Below, one piece after another: positions 35,329-44,281 of a stretch of DNA of 64,000 nt. The position numbers were made by a program, and so were the translations under genes. The notes under the pieces are model-generated. The model searched no databases. It was not told the origin of the DNA and was given only the letters and a program-made list of their open reading frames with translations. Position 1 is the stretch's first letter; each line of letters begins with the position of its first letter. This DNA comes from Acidiluteibacter sp965660325 (lineage in GTDB: Bacteria > Bacteroidota > Bacteroidia > Flavobacteriales_E > Vicingaceae): contig CBFHZL010000003.1 of NCBI GenBank assembly GCA_965660325.1, forward strand, positions 1-64,000, written 5' to 3'.

Positions 35329-36819
35329 ATGGGTAAAACGGCCATTTCTAAAATAGAGAAATACTTACTTATTTCTTGTTTTATAATATCAGGTATTGCA
35401 ATTTTAGGGTGGGTTTTAAACATACCAATACTAGTTAGTGTGCTTCCAGGAAGTGCAACCATTAAATTTAATACCGCTTTACTCGGTTTATTCCTGTCAA
35501 CTTCTCTCATTATATCCCATCTAAATAATCCGGCTTATAAATGGGTAAACTCAATTTTTCAACTTTTTATCTTTGCCATCGCATTGTTTTCTTTCCTTGA
35601 ATATTACTTTCCTTTTAACTTTTCTATTGATAACCTCTTCGTTCAAGACCAAATTTCACATATTATATCTGGTAGAATGTCTCCTGCCACTTCAATTTCT
35701 TTTCTACTGACTGCTGCAGGAAATATTATAAGTACAAAGTATCCAAACAAACAATTGAGTAAGGTGTACTATGTCCTCGTTTTTTCTGTTCTAATAATTG
35801 CTCTTATATCTTTAGTCTCCTTCTTTTTATTTATTCCTGTAGAAAATAAGGCGCTATTTATTCAAACAATGTCCTTGCCTACCACTTTGTTATTCCTATC
35901 GTTTTCCATTATTTTAATGTTTCGAAAGCCATCAGTTAGCTTTAAACGTATTATGAATTTTAAATCGTTGGGCAGTAAAGTTTTTTGGAAATTCTGTCCC
36001 ATTGTAATCATAGTTCCAATTCTAGTTAGCTATTTACTTCTTTACATTTTTGATGCTATAGGAGTAAATATTGATTTTGGAATTGCTTTAAGCACGAATA
36101 TCTTTATTCTGTTATCTTTCACACACCTTATCTATCTAAGTATAGAGCTAAACAATAGTGAGCGTTTAAAATTAATTTTAGAGCAACAAATTGGAGTACT
36201 AAAAGAAAATGAAATTCGCAGATCGTTACTACAAGAAACGCATCACCGTGTGAAAAATAATTTCCAAATTGTAAACAGTGTGCTTGGGCTTCAAGCCAAT
36301 AAAAGTGAGAATGTAGAACTGAAAAGTATCATTTCAGATTGCCAAAGTAGAATTCGAGCAATTGCAACACTGCATGAGTCCATCTACTTAAATGGTGACT
36401 TTAAAGTGGTCAAACTTTCATTTTTTCTAAAAAGTATTGTTTCAAATATAATTGGCATTACAGAGAGACAAAAAAAGATCAATTTGGAATTTGATGTTCC
36501 TGATATTGATATGAACATGAAGTTTGCTATGCCTTTGGGCTTAATAGTAAATGAGATTGTTACAAACTCTTTAAAGCATGGATTTACAGAAACTGTTAGA
36601 GGTACAATTTTTTTAAAGTTGGAATCCATTGGTGAAAACCATTATAAATTTATTGTCGGAGACGATGGCAAAGGGTGTTCTCATATGGCAAAAGAGCTAA
36701 TGAACCCATCGCATATGGGAAGTGAGTTAATCACTGTGTTTACTGAGCAGTTAAATGGTGAGATTTCAATTCTAGAAAATGAAGGATTGGTTTATCAGTT
36801 GGTTTTTAAACTCGATTAA
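35329..36819 (+). CDS. Membrane-bound HisKA_2-type sensor histidine kinase
   Basis: 496 aa from ATG 35329 (a TTG at 35308 is the longer option). Six or seven hydrophobic segments fill residues about 12-270, forming a membrane sensor without a recognised domain. The kinase core is of the HisKA_2 type: ETHHRVKNNFQIVNSVLGLQ with phosphoacceptor His305/His306, then a HATPase with NEIVTNSLKHGF and GDDGKGCS. No response regulator or DNA-binding gene is adjacent, so it is an orphan kinase. The neighbouring radical SAM gene starts 85 bp downstream. Signal unknown. Confidence 0.88.
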   Translation: MGKTAISKIEKYLLISCFIISGIAILGWVLNIPILVSVLPGSATIKFNTALLGLFLSTSLIISHLNNPAYKWVNSIFQLFIFAIALFSFLEYYFPFNFSIDNLFVQDQISHIISGRMSPATSISFLLTAAGNIISTKYPNKQLSKVYYVLVFSVLIIALISLVSFFLFIPVENKALFIQTMSLPTTLLFLSFSIILMFRKPSVSFKRIMNFKSLGSKVFWKFCPIVIIVPILVSYLLLYIFDAIGVNIDFGIALSTNIFILLSFTHLIYLSIELNNSERLKLILEQQIGVLKENEIRRSLLQETHHRVKNNFQIVNSVLGLQANKSENVELKSIISDCQSRIRAIATLHESIYLNGDFKVVKLSFFLKSIVSNIIGITERQKKINLEFDVPDIDMNMKFAMPLGLIVNEIVTNSLKHGFTETVRGTIFLKLESIGENHYKFIVGDDGKGCSHMAKELMNPSHMGSELITVFTEQLNGEISILENEGLVYQLVFKLD

Positions 36820-36904
36820 AATATCTAAAGCGTTATTATTCCTTAATTTTACATGGATTTTATTCATTTTCATTGCCACTTTTTTATCTACAAATAATCA
36901 CTGA

Positions 36905-39097
36905 TTGAAGGAAATACTGCTCATCACACCACCCTTTACACAATTAAACACGCCCTACCCGGCCACTGCTTATCTTAAAGGATTTTTAAACACAAAAAAA
37001 ATCTCTTCTTTCCAAGCGGATTTGGGCATTGAAGTGATCAACGAATTGTTTAGCAGCAAACAACTATCTCAGTTATTTGACTCAATTGATGAAGCTGCGC
37101 ATGAATTAGATCAAAATATTAAGCGAATCATAGGAATGAAGGCAGCTTATGTTTCTACTGTAGATGCAGTGCTCGAATTTCTTAAAGGCCATCAACCTAA
37201 CCTAGCTCGACTAATCTGTAGTGGTAATTTTTTGCCTGTCGCGAGTCGTTTAGCTTCTGCAGACGACTTAGTTTACGCTTTTGGTGAAATGGGTATGCAA
37301 GACCAAGCAAAACACTTAGCAACGCTTTATCTAGAGGATTTGTCTGATTTTATCGTTGCTTGCATTGATGAAAACTTTGGATTTAGCAGATATGCAGAAC
37401 GATTAGGCAGAAGTGCAAATTCATTTGATGAATTACATGAAAACCTTCATTTACCAAATTCAATCATTGACGATATCACGCTTTCTATCCTTTCGGAGCG
37501 AATCGAGGAAATACAACCAAAGATGGTGTGTTTTTCTGTACCCTTTCCCGGGAATTTATTTAGTGCATTTCGATGTGCACAATTTTTAAAAAAGCATCAT
37601 CCGGCTATAAAAATAGCTATGGGTGGTGGATTTCCAAATACAGAGCTGAGGAGTTTAACCGATGTACGTGTTTTTGATTATTTTGATTACATCACCCTAG
37701 ATGATGGTGAGCTGCCTATTGAATTACTCTACAAACACATCGTATCGTCAACGAAAAAGGAAGTAGAATTTAAGCGTACCTACTTTAAAAAAAATAATGA
37801 AGTAACCTACTGTGACAATTCAACACTTAAAGATTACAAGCAAAAGCAAATAGGTACACCTGACTATTCAGACTTAGAATTGGATCAATACATTTCAGTG
37901 ATTGAAATCGCAAATCCAATGCATAGTTTGTGGAGTGACGGACGATGGAATAAATTAACCATGGCGCACGGTTGTTATTGGGGAAAGTGTTCCTTCTGTG
38001 ATGTTAGCCTCGATTACATTAAGCTGTATGAACCAGTCACTGCAAAATTACTGGTGGATCGCATGGAGTTGCTCATTGAAACAACAGGGGAACGCGGATT
38101 TCACTTCGTAGATGAAGCTGCACCTCCAGCATTGATGAGGGAGATTGCGCTAGAACTGCTTAGGCGGAAATTAGTGGTCACTTGGTGGGCAAATATCCGA
38201 TTTGAAAAGAGTTTTACCTCTTCCCTTTGTTATTTGCTCAATAAATCAGGTTGTATAGCTGTTTCAGGTGGCTTAGAGGTAGCCTCAGATCGCTTATTGA
38301 AATTAATTGAAAAAGGAGTTACGGTAGAACAAGTGGCCCAGGTGACCAAAAACTTGACAGATGCCGGTATTATGGTGCATGCATACTTGATGTATGGTTA
38401 TCCAACCCAAACCATCCAAGAAACTGTAAATAGTTTAGAAATGGTGCGTCAGCTTTTTGAAGCAGGGGTACTGAAATCAGGATTCTGGCATCAATTTGCA
38501 TTGACAGCACACAGTCCCATTGGATTAAACCCTGAAAAATATGGTATTACACCTCACTTAAGGGAAATAACCTTTGCCAATAATGATGTGGAATTTACTG
38601 ACCAAACAGGAATTGACCATTCTAAATTTAGTGATGGATTAAAAAAGTCATTGTACAATTACATGCACGATGTAGGTTTTGAGCTTTCATTAGATGAATG
38701 GTTTGATTTTAAAATCCCACCTGCTACTATATCCAAAAACTACATTGCAAACGCTTTAAACGCTTCTGGTAATTGGGAAGTAAAACCAACTGCAAAAGTA
38801 TATTGGCTAGGAAATGTCCCTACCGCTCAACTGATTAGTCACAGAAAAAAGGGCAAAGAACGACAAATACTATCGCTAACATTTCATGAAACTACTGCCA
38901 CTTTCACTGTTGACTTTGAGCCAGAACTTGGAGAATGGATGCATCAGCTGTTGCTACGATTACAGCTATCCAATCAATTTAACTGTACATATCAGTCACT
39001 CAAAGAAGAATACCTACAGCATTTCGAAAACTTTGAATTATTTTGGTACTCCAAACCGCTTGAATTATTAAAAAATAATGGATTAGTATTCTTTTAA
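36905..39097 (+). CDS. B12-binding-type radical SAM protein with CX4CX2C motif
   Basis: 730 aa. The start is TTG, immediately preceded by an in-frame TGA, so no longer product is possible. The opening ILLITPPFTQLNTPYPATAYLKG and CFSVPFPGNLFSAFRCAQFL (about 215-235) look like a cobalamin-binding-type N-terminal domain. The iron-sulfur motif is GCYWGKCSFCD, giving Cys357, Cys362 and Cys365, i.e. CX4CX2C instead of the common CX3CX2C. GGLEVASDRLLKLIEKGVT and AYLMYGYPTQT are standard radical SAM barrel strands. The last 150 residues are unassigned. Possible roles are methylation or rearrangement of a lipid, cofactor or peptide; nothing nearby decides. Confidence 0.85.
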   Translation: MKEILLITPPFTQLNTPYPATAYLKGFLNTKKISSFQADLGIEVINELFSSKQLSQLFDSIDEAAHELDQNIKRIIGMKAAYVSTVDAVLEFLKGHQPNLARLICSGNFLPVASRLASADDLVYAFGEMGMQDQAKHLATLYLEDLSDFIVACIDENFGFSRYAERLGRSANSFDELHENLHLPNSIIDDITLSILSERIEEIQPKMVCFSVPFPGNLFSAFRCAQFLKKHHPAIKIAMGGGFPNTELRSLTDVRVFDYFDYITLDDGELPIELLYKHIVSSTKKEVEFKRTYFKKNNEVTYCDNSTLKDYKQKQIGTPDYSDLELDQYISVIEIANPMHSLWSDGRWNKLTMAHGCYWGKCSFCDVSLDYIKLYEPVTAKLLVDRMELLIETTGERGFHFVDEAAPPALMREIALELLRRKLVVTWWANIRFEKSFTSSLCYLLNKSGCIAVSGGLEVASDRLLKLIEKGVTVEQVAQVTKNLTDAGIMVHAYLMYGYPTQTIQETVNSLEMVRQLFEAGVLKSGFWHQFALTAHSPIGLNPEKYGITPHLREITFANNDVEFTDQTGIDHSKFSDGLKKSLYNYMHDVGFELSLDEWFDFKIPPATISKNYIANALNASGNWEVKPTAKVYWLGNVPTAQLISHRKKGKERQILSLTFHETTATFTVDFEPELGEWMHQLLLRLQLSNQFNCTYQSLKEEYLQHFENFELFWYSKPLELLKNNGLVFF

Positions 39098-39123
39098 TCA
39101 GATATTTAACACACAACTACACT

Positions 39124-39168
39124 CCCCTTTTCTATAATTCAACCAATTTTGTAGAAGGGGTTTTTTTT
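39124..39168 (+). terminator. Intrinsic terminator after the radical SAM gene
   Basis: Arms CCCCTTTTCTA and TGTAGAAGGGG close a loop of about 15 bases and are followed by eight T. A TATTTTCG element immediately beyond (39170-39177) may start transcription of the next genes. Confidence 0.85.
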
Positions 39169-39223
39169 ATATTTTCGCAGGGTATTTATAATTAAACAAA
39201 TAGATTACCAAAAACCGAATTAA

Positions 39224-39430
39224 ATGAAAAAGACCATCTTCCTTGCAGGTATATTAGCTGCCACATTCATCAGTTGTAGCGCTCCAAAAGCGGATGAAAC
39301 TGAAACAACTTCTGCTGTTGAGGCTGCAGAAAATGCTAAAATGGATTCTATCGCGAATGAATTAGATCAAACTGCTAAAGAAATTGAAGCGGAAACTAGC
39401 GAACTAGATAACCTAATTAATGAACTCTAA
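39224..39430 (+). CDS. Small acidic lipoprotein
   Basis: 68 aa. Lipoprotein signal with FISC at Cys18, then an acidic Ala/Glu/Thr-rich tail (ENAKMDSIANELDQTAKEIE) with a heptad-like pattern that predicts one amphipathic helix ending in NLINEL. This is like the Lpp-type or small anti-sigma-like lipoproteins of Bacteroidota, but I assign no function. The helical repeat gene begins 13 bp after its stop on the same strand, and both proteins share similar Ala/Glu composition. Confidence 0.75.
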   Translation: MKKTIFLAGILAATFISCSAPKADETETTSAVEAAENAKMDSIANELDQTAKEIEAETSELDNLINEL

Positions 39431-39443
39431 TACAATAAAGACC

Positions 39444-40097
39444 ATGAAATTAACTAAAATAGCAGTAGCGATGGCTGCACTAGCAGTATCTACCTTTAGT
39501 CTATCGGCTCAATCAGGGATGAATATCGGTAAAGAAGCAAAGCAGATGTCTAAGTCGGCTACCAAAGAAGTAAAAGAAACATCTAAAGAAGTAGCAAAAG
39601 AAGTAAAAGAAACTGCAACTGAGGTAAAAAGTGCAGCAAAAGAGCAAGCTAACGAAATTAAAAGTGAGCTAAAAGAATCTAAAAAAGAAGCAGCAGAAAC
39701 AGGTAACGCTATCGCATCAGAAAAGAAAGAGTCAGCAGAAGCAGCTTTATCAAATGCTGAAGAAACTGCAACTGAAATGACCGAAGATGCTATTGAAGAA
39801 GCGGAAGTAGCTGCTGAGTCAGTAGAAGAAGAAGTAGCAGAGGAGGACATGACTGCCACTGAGAAAGTAGCCAAGAAAGAAGCTGAACTTAATGCATCCG
39901 TTGAAAAAGGAGATGCGAAAGTAGCTGAAGCAAAAGCAAAGATCGAATCTGCATTAGAAAAATTAAACCTAGACAAGGCTGCAGGAAAAATTAATGCTGC
40001 TGACTACGCTGCAAAAAATGAGAAAATTCAAGCGGCTATGTCAAAAGTGACTGCGTTGGAAGAGAAACTATCAAATGCGAAAAACTTGAAGTTGTAA
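39444..40097 (+). CDS. Secreted Ala/Lys/Glu-rich helical repeat protein
   Basis: 217 aa from ATG 39444, which opens the signal peptide MKLTKIAVAMAALAVSTFSL; an upstream ATG at 39420 overlaps the preceding gene. After cleavage near SAQS the protein is almost entirely Ala, Lys, Glu, Thr and Ser, in 11-residue-like repeats (KSATKEVKETSKEVAKEVK; EQANEIKSELKESKKEAAE), then an acidic helical part and a C-terminal segment with KLNLDKAAGKINAADYAAKN. It resembles LEA/apolipoprotein-type amphipathic helices that lie on membranes or protect against drying. Membrane or envelope association is an inference. Confidence 0.75.
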   Translation: MKLTKIAVAMAALAVSTFSLSAQSGMNIGKEAKQMSKSATKEVKETSKEVAKEVKETATEVKSAAKEQANEIKSELKESKKEAAETGNAIASEKKESAEAALSNAEETATEMTEDAIEEAEVAAESVEEEVAEEDMTATEKVAKKEAELNASVEKGDAKVAEAKAKIESALEKLNLDKAAGKINAADYAAKNEKIQAAMSKVTALEEKLSNAKNLKL

Positions 40098-40115
40098 TTA
40101 TTACTTCTCTTGCAT

Positions 40116-40150
40116 AAAAAACGCTTCGACTTAGTCGAAGCGTTTTTTTT
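40116..40150 (+). terminator. Strong intrinsic terminator
   Basis: A 15-bp perfect stem (40116-40130 with 40134-40148), 3-base loop TTA and eight T after the CG, 19 bp past the stop of the helical repeat gene. Confidence 0.92.
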
Positions 40151-40283
40151 ATACCCTAATTTAAATTACCCACTTCTACCCTATTTTAGAGATTCTTTAT
40201 GTTTTAACTACACCAGCTTAATCTAGCTGAAAACGATCAAAAAGAATACATTTGAAATAGTAGCTGAATCATAAAATTATTAG

Positions 40284-40318
40284 CATAAAAAAATGCAGTG
40301 GGTTTCCCCACTGCATTC
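40284..40318 (-). terminator. Intrinsic terminator of the tail-fibre-like gene
   Basis: Perfect 10-bp stem ATGCAGTGGG / CCCACTGCAT with loop TTTC. Read on the minus strand it is followed by seven T, 22 bp after the stop of the gene at 40341. Confidence 0.88.
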
Positions 40319-40340
40319 GAATCATTAAGCTATCTATTTC

Positions 40341-42218
40341 TTATTGATCAGCATCATTGTTTGGAGTAGCTGTATTCATCAACTGCTCTTTTCTTTTGAT
40401 TACTGAATCACTAGAAGGCATATTGTACAATTCAGGGTGAACATAAGAACCTTTTATTTCCTTATCCTCTTCAGGTTGTACTCTGTTTTTGTTTGCAAAT
40501 TTATCTGCTCTAACGCCTGTTACAGCCCAACTTACTTCTACATTAGGCTCATTCGTTTGAATTACAAATGTGTTGTTTGAAATCTTCTCCTTTACTATTG
40601 CGTTAGCAAACGTTCCGATTACAGTTAATTGATATCTAAAATCTTTGTTAGCCGCTTCAAAGTATGAAGGTAATTCCACAGTGGCATATCCATCTGTGCC
40701 GGTTACAACATTACCACTGTAGATATTCATCATCTCAGGAGATTCTACAAAACTGTGAACTAAATACTTATTTGCAGGATCTAATGGGTGATCAATTTTA
40801 AAAGTTCCTGAACCTTTAGCAATAGATCCAGTTACAGTTAAATTCCCTGTAATGGTCATATTCCCTGTAAATGCAGAAGATCCTGTTACAGAAAAATCAG
40901 AAAAAGGACTTTGCAAGATAGATCCACCCACAGCTATTCTCTTTACATTTAAATATCCATTTCTTGATGCACTAAAAATAGTATCAGGAGAAGAACATCC
41001 CGAAATCAGCGATAACGTATTTGCAGCTCCATCATGATTAAGTTGGAATCCACAAAACCCATTATATGTTGAGTTTTCATTGAAAATTAATGAACCAGAT
41101 TTAACTCTATTAAAACCTACAGAGGACATTTCGATGTTTGCTAAAGAATCTTCAACAACCATTAAAAGACTTTTTGGTGTAGTTGTACCAATTCCTACAT
41201 TTCCTAAATTTGCATTTGAAATGTTATTTCCTGTTAACGTCCAGTTACCTCCAGCTCCACCTGATGCCGGTAATACAACAAAACCACTATTAGATAGAAA
41301 TAAAGTATCGTTGCTGATGCTTAATAATTGAATTTCATTGGTAGAATCGCCATCCAATTCGGTAAATGAAGTCAAATATCCTGCATCGTTCGTAAATGCA
41401 GATACTACTGTTGGCTTATTGGTTAGCGCATTGTAATCACCATTAAAACCTGCAGGTAATTTCACAAAACCACCATTTGATAAAAATAAGGTGTCATTGC
41501 TTATGCTTATCGCTTGAATTTCATTGGTAATAGAACCATCCACTTCAGTCGTTAAATAACCAGCATCATTTGTAAAAGTAGAAACCAAAGTAGGAGCTCC
41601 AACAAGTGAAGAATAATTTCCATCAAAATCATTTGTGGAGTCAGTATCTAGATTAGCAGGCACATTCGTCAATGAATTAAAATCACCGTTAAAACCTGCA
41701 GGTAATTTTGCGAAACCACCGTTAGATAAAAACAACGTATCGTTACTTAAACTTAATGCTTGAATTTCGTTAGATGCATCGTTATCCGCATCATCCACCA
41801 AATCAACAAGTGATGAATCAGCAATTTTTGCATGAAGTGCATAGGGTACGCTCATTAATTGACTTGATCCCATCACAGCATAATTGGTTCCACCAGTAAC
41901 ATCAGCTGCAGTTTCAATAAAATAAGGACCATTTGCCCAATTGATATCTGCGAAAACATCTGTTGAAGAACCTGAACCAATTTCTAAGTTTACTAACCCA
42001 AACGCATTGGTGGTTGAAGAAAATGTTTCAGTGTATACTGCTGTTCCTGTAGCGCTTCCTTGCTTAATTGCTAAACGCATTCCCACTGATTGATTGGTTA
42101 GAATGGCATTTCCTGCATCTCTAACTACTGCCTGATATTTGAACCCCTCAGGAGACTGGGCAAAAGATGTTAATGATACCATTGCTAAAGCAATGATCGA
42201 TAGTACTAATTTTTTCAT
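40341..42218 (-). CDS. Secreted repeat protein (tail-fibre/collagen-like Bacteroidota type)
   Basis: 625 aa. A signal peptide (MKKLVLSIIALAMVSLTSFAQ) is followed by SPEGFKYQAVVRDAGNAIL, the opening of a common Bacteroidota secreted-protein family often carrying tail-fibre or collagen-like modules. Three near-identical internal units centre on NEIQALSLSNDTLFLSNGGF (about residues 148, 235 and 285), separated by phage-tail-like phrases (FTNDAGYLT). A later region (about 430-560) reads TGSSAFTGNMTITGNLTVTGS and KFANKNRVQPEEDKE. No sorting domain is visible at the C-terminus. The smaller T9SS cargo gene lies 55 bp upstream in the same direction. Probably a structural surface protein. Confidence 0.8.
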   Translation of the reverse strand: MKKLVLSIIALAMVSLTSFAQSPEGFKYQAVVRDAGNAILTNQSVGMRLAIKQGSATGTAVYTETFSSTTNAFGLVNLEIGSGSSTDVFADINWANGPYFIETAADVTGGTNYAVMGSSQLMSVPYALHAKIADSSLVDLVDDADNDASNEIQALSLSNDTLFLSNGGFAKLPAGFNGDFNSLTNVPANLDTDSTNDFDGNYSSLVGAPTLVSTFTNDAGYLTTEVDGSITNEIQAISISNDTLFLSNGGFVKLPAGFNGDYNALTNKPTVVSAFTNDAGYLTSFTELDGDSTNEIQLLSISNDTLFLSNSGFVVLPASGGAGGNWTLTGNNISNANLGNVGIGTTTPKSLLMVVEDSLANIEMSSVGFNRVKSGSLIFNENSTYNGFCGFQLNHDGAANTLSLISGCSSPDTIFSASRNGYLNVKRIAVGGSILQSPFSDFSVTGSSAFTGNMTITGNLTVTGSIAKGSGTFKIDHPLDPANKYLVHSFVESPEMMNIYSGNVVTGTDGYATVELPSYFEAANKDFRYQLTVIGTFANAIVKEKISNNTFVIQTNEPNVEVSWAVTGVRADKFANKNRVQPEEDKEIKGSYVHPELYNMPSSDSVIKRKEQLMNTATPNNDADQ

Positions 42219-42273
42219 AATATTTGATTTAAGTTGGTTAATTACAATTACCTTTTGTGGTAATAATGGTAGG

Positions 42274-42738
42274 TTAACGAGATTTAATAAGTTTAAACGT
42301 TTTTAATACACTGGTTTTGTCATTTAATATAAGAGAGTAGCTTCCTGGAGCTAAATGACTAACCTGAATTGGAGTTTGAACGGCTGTAAGTTGGTTTTGT
42401 AAAACCGGCTTACCTTGTAAGTCATATAAGGTATAACTTACATTTTCGTGTTGTTCTGTTTTAACGTTTAAAACATCTTCTGTAGGGTTAGGAAATATGA
42501 TTACCTCATAATTAGGAGAATAATCTTTAAGACCTACAAATGTCCATTTAGACTGATGAAATCCTTGCGTCAAGGTATTGATTCCATCTGTTGCCGTGTT
42601 TGTTATTGTTTCACCTATCGTGAAAGATAGCGTTGCATTTGAATTAGAGTAGGTGTCTCCTTGAGAGGAAACAACATCCTGAGCAGATACTCCAATAGCA
42701 GACGCTAATGCGCATAACAAGAGTGTTTTTTTAATCAT
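42274..42738 (-). CDS. Small T9SS type A cargo protein
   Basis: 154 aa from ATG 42738, which begins the signal peptide MIKKTLLLCALASAIGVSAQ; a longer in-frame start upstream would put this signal internally and is rejected. The short N-terminal domain (SNSNATLSFTIGETITN, then TLTQGFHQSKW) is a pattern seen in secreted Bacteroidota proteins preceding cell-surface repeat genes. The rest is a type A sorting domain: IIFPNPTEDVLNV, SYTLYDLQGKPVLQ, APGSYSLIL, ending TFKLIKSR. First gene of a two-gene unit with the tail-fibre-like protein. Confidence 0.85.
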   Translation of the reverse strand: MIKKTLLLCALASAIGVSAQDVVSSQGDTYSNSNATLSFTIGETITNTATDGINTLTQGFHQSKWTFVGLKDYSPNYEVIIFPNPTEDVLNVKTEQHENVSYTLYDLQGKPVLQNQLTAVQTPIQVSHLAPGSYSLILNDKTSVLKTFKLIKSR

Positions 42739-42759
42739 AAGTATTTGGTTTAGTTTCAG

Positions 42760-42767
42760 CAAAAATA
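42760..42767 (-). promoter_or_regulatory. Bacteroidota -7 promoter element (TATTTTTG)
   Basis: Exact TAnnTTTG match on the minus strand, 21 bp upstream of the small T9SS cargo gene start. Confidence 0.6.
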
Positions 42768-42934
42768 GACTAAAAAATTGATTTGAAATATATAAGTTCC
42801 TATAAATTAACTTTTTTGAAAACAATTTTAAATAAACAACCAAATTGCACCAACGTACTTTATAGGTTTGCATCTATAAATCAAGCACTTTTAAATTGAA
42901 ATTTTCAAAATTCAATTAATTCAAACAATCCACC

Positions 42935-42942
42935 TACCTTTG
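42935..42942 (+). promoter_or_regulatory. Bacteroidota -7 promoter element (TACCTTTG)
   Basis: Exact TAnnTTTG match, 17 bp before the ATG of the DEAD-box helicase gene. Confidence 0.6.
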
Positions 42943-42959
42943 CACTTTAATAAATATAT

Positions 42960-44261
42960 ATGACATTCAAAGAATTAGGGGTTATCGAACCCATTCTAAA
43001 GGCATTAGATGCCGAAGGGTATACACATCCTACTCCAATACAAGAACAATCAATTCCAAAACTGCTGCAAAAAAGAGATTTGTTAGGCTGTGCCCAAACA
43101 GGTACAGGTAAAACAGCGGCATTTACAATTCCAATCCTACAACATTTATATCAGGCTAACCTGAGTCAGCAAAGGAATAGGCCGATTAAAGCACTTATCA
43201 TAACTCCTACACGAGAATTAGCGCTACAAATTGGGGAGAGCATTTTAACCTACGGAAAAAATACACGATTAAAGAGTACTGTAATTTTTGGAGGAGTAAA
43301 GCAAGGCAAACAAACAGCGGCTTTGAGTCAAGGCATTGATGTATTGGTAGCAACTCCGGGTCGTTTACTCGATTTAATTTCTCAAGGCTTTATCTCACTT
43401 AATTCAATCGAATATTTTGTGCTTGATGAGGCTGATCAGATGCTTGATATGGGATTTATCCATGATATCAAGAAAGTGTTAGCTAAACTTCCCAAAAAGC
43501 GCCAATCTTTATTCTTTTCAGCAACTATGGCGCCTGCTATCGTTAAACTTTCGAATGAAATACTCGGAAATCCTGAAAAAGTAACGGTTAAGCCTGAACA
43601 AGCAACCGCAGAAAAAGTCGATCAAGGTGTTTACTTTGTTAGCAAAGGCGATAAACCAAAACTGTTGGTTCATTTAATTGAAGAGAAAAATGTAGACGCT
43701 GTGCTGGTCTTCTCACGCACCAAGCATGGGGCTAATAAGATTGTAAAACAGCTGATTAAATCAAATATTACTGCTGAAGCAATTCATGGAAATAAATCTC
43801 AGACTGCGCGTGTTAAAGCATTGAATAATTTTAAAGATGGAGTAACTAAAGTGCTAGTTGCTACAGATATTGCTGCCAGAGGGATTGATATTGACGAATT
43901 GGAGTTGGTAATCAATTATGACCTTCCGAATGTTCCTGAAACTTATGTGCACCGAATTGGTCGAACTGGTAGAGCTAAAGCTAGTGGTGTTGCGCTTAGT
44001 TTTTGCGATGGAGAAGAACGCGCGTATTTAAGGGATATCCAAAAACTAATTAAGCAGGATGTACCTGTGATTAGTGATAACCCATTCCCTGATGATGGTA
44101 AAGTAGAGCCAAAAGCTGAAAAAACACAACAACGCAGAAACAGTGGTCAAAAGAAACCATTTCGAAGTAAAAGTAATTCACGGAAAAGCAGTAGTAGCCA
44201 AGGTAGTTCGTCAAATAATCAAAACCATGGAAATAAACCCAGAAGAAGAAGAGAAAATTAA
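42960..44261 (+). CDS. DEAD-box RNA helicase (RhlE-like)
   Basis: 433 aa. All DEAD-box motifs are present in order: Q motif around PTPIQEQSIP, I AQTGTGKTAAF, Ia PTRELALQI, II LDEADQMLD, III FSATMA, then HGNKSQ, VATDIAARGIDI and VI HRIGRTGRA. The C-terminal 55 residues are a disordered basic tail (KKPFRSKSNSRKSSSSQGSS) that typically holds RNA. The RhlE subgroup acts in ribosome assembly and RNA turnover; assignment within DEAD-box subgroups is approximate. The YjbR gene follows after 20 bp. Confidence 0.95.
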   Translation: MTFKELGVIEPILKALDAEGYTHPTPIQEQSIPKLLQKRDLLGCAQTGTGKTAAFTIPILQHLYQANLSQQRNRPIKALIITPTRELALQIGESILTYGKNTRLKSTVIFGGVKQGKQTAALSQGIDVLVATPGRLLDLISQGFISLNSIEYFVLDEADQMLDMGFIHDIKKVLAKLPKKRQSLFFSATMAPAIVKLSNEILGNPEKVTVKPEQATAEKVDQGVYFVSKGDKPKLLVHLIEEKNVDAVLVFSRTKHGANKIVKQLIKSNITAEAIHGNKSQTARVKALNNFKDGVTKVLVATDIAARGIDIDELELVINYDLPNVPETYVHRIGRTGRAKASGVALSFCDGEERAYLRDIQKLIKQDVPVISDNPFPDDGKVEPKAEKTQQRRNSGQKKPFRSKSNSRKSSSSQGSSSNNQNHGNKPRRRREN

Positions 44262-44281
44262 TCTGATTTAATCGTTTAGAA

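Noticed and set aside
39509..39976. 155-codon open frame on the minus strand
   Set aside because: It is antisense to the Ala/Lys/Glu repeat gene; the low-complexity codons (GCA, GAA, AAA) simply lack reverse-strand stops and yield a Ser/Ala/Phe-rich nonsense protein.
42739..42873. Longer N-terminus for the small T9SS cargo protein
   Set aside because: The extension would bury a good signal peptide, and an exact -7 element lies in this stretch.
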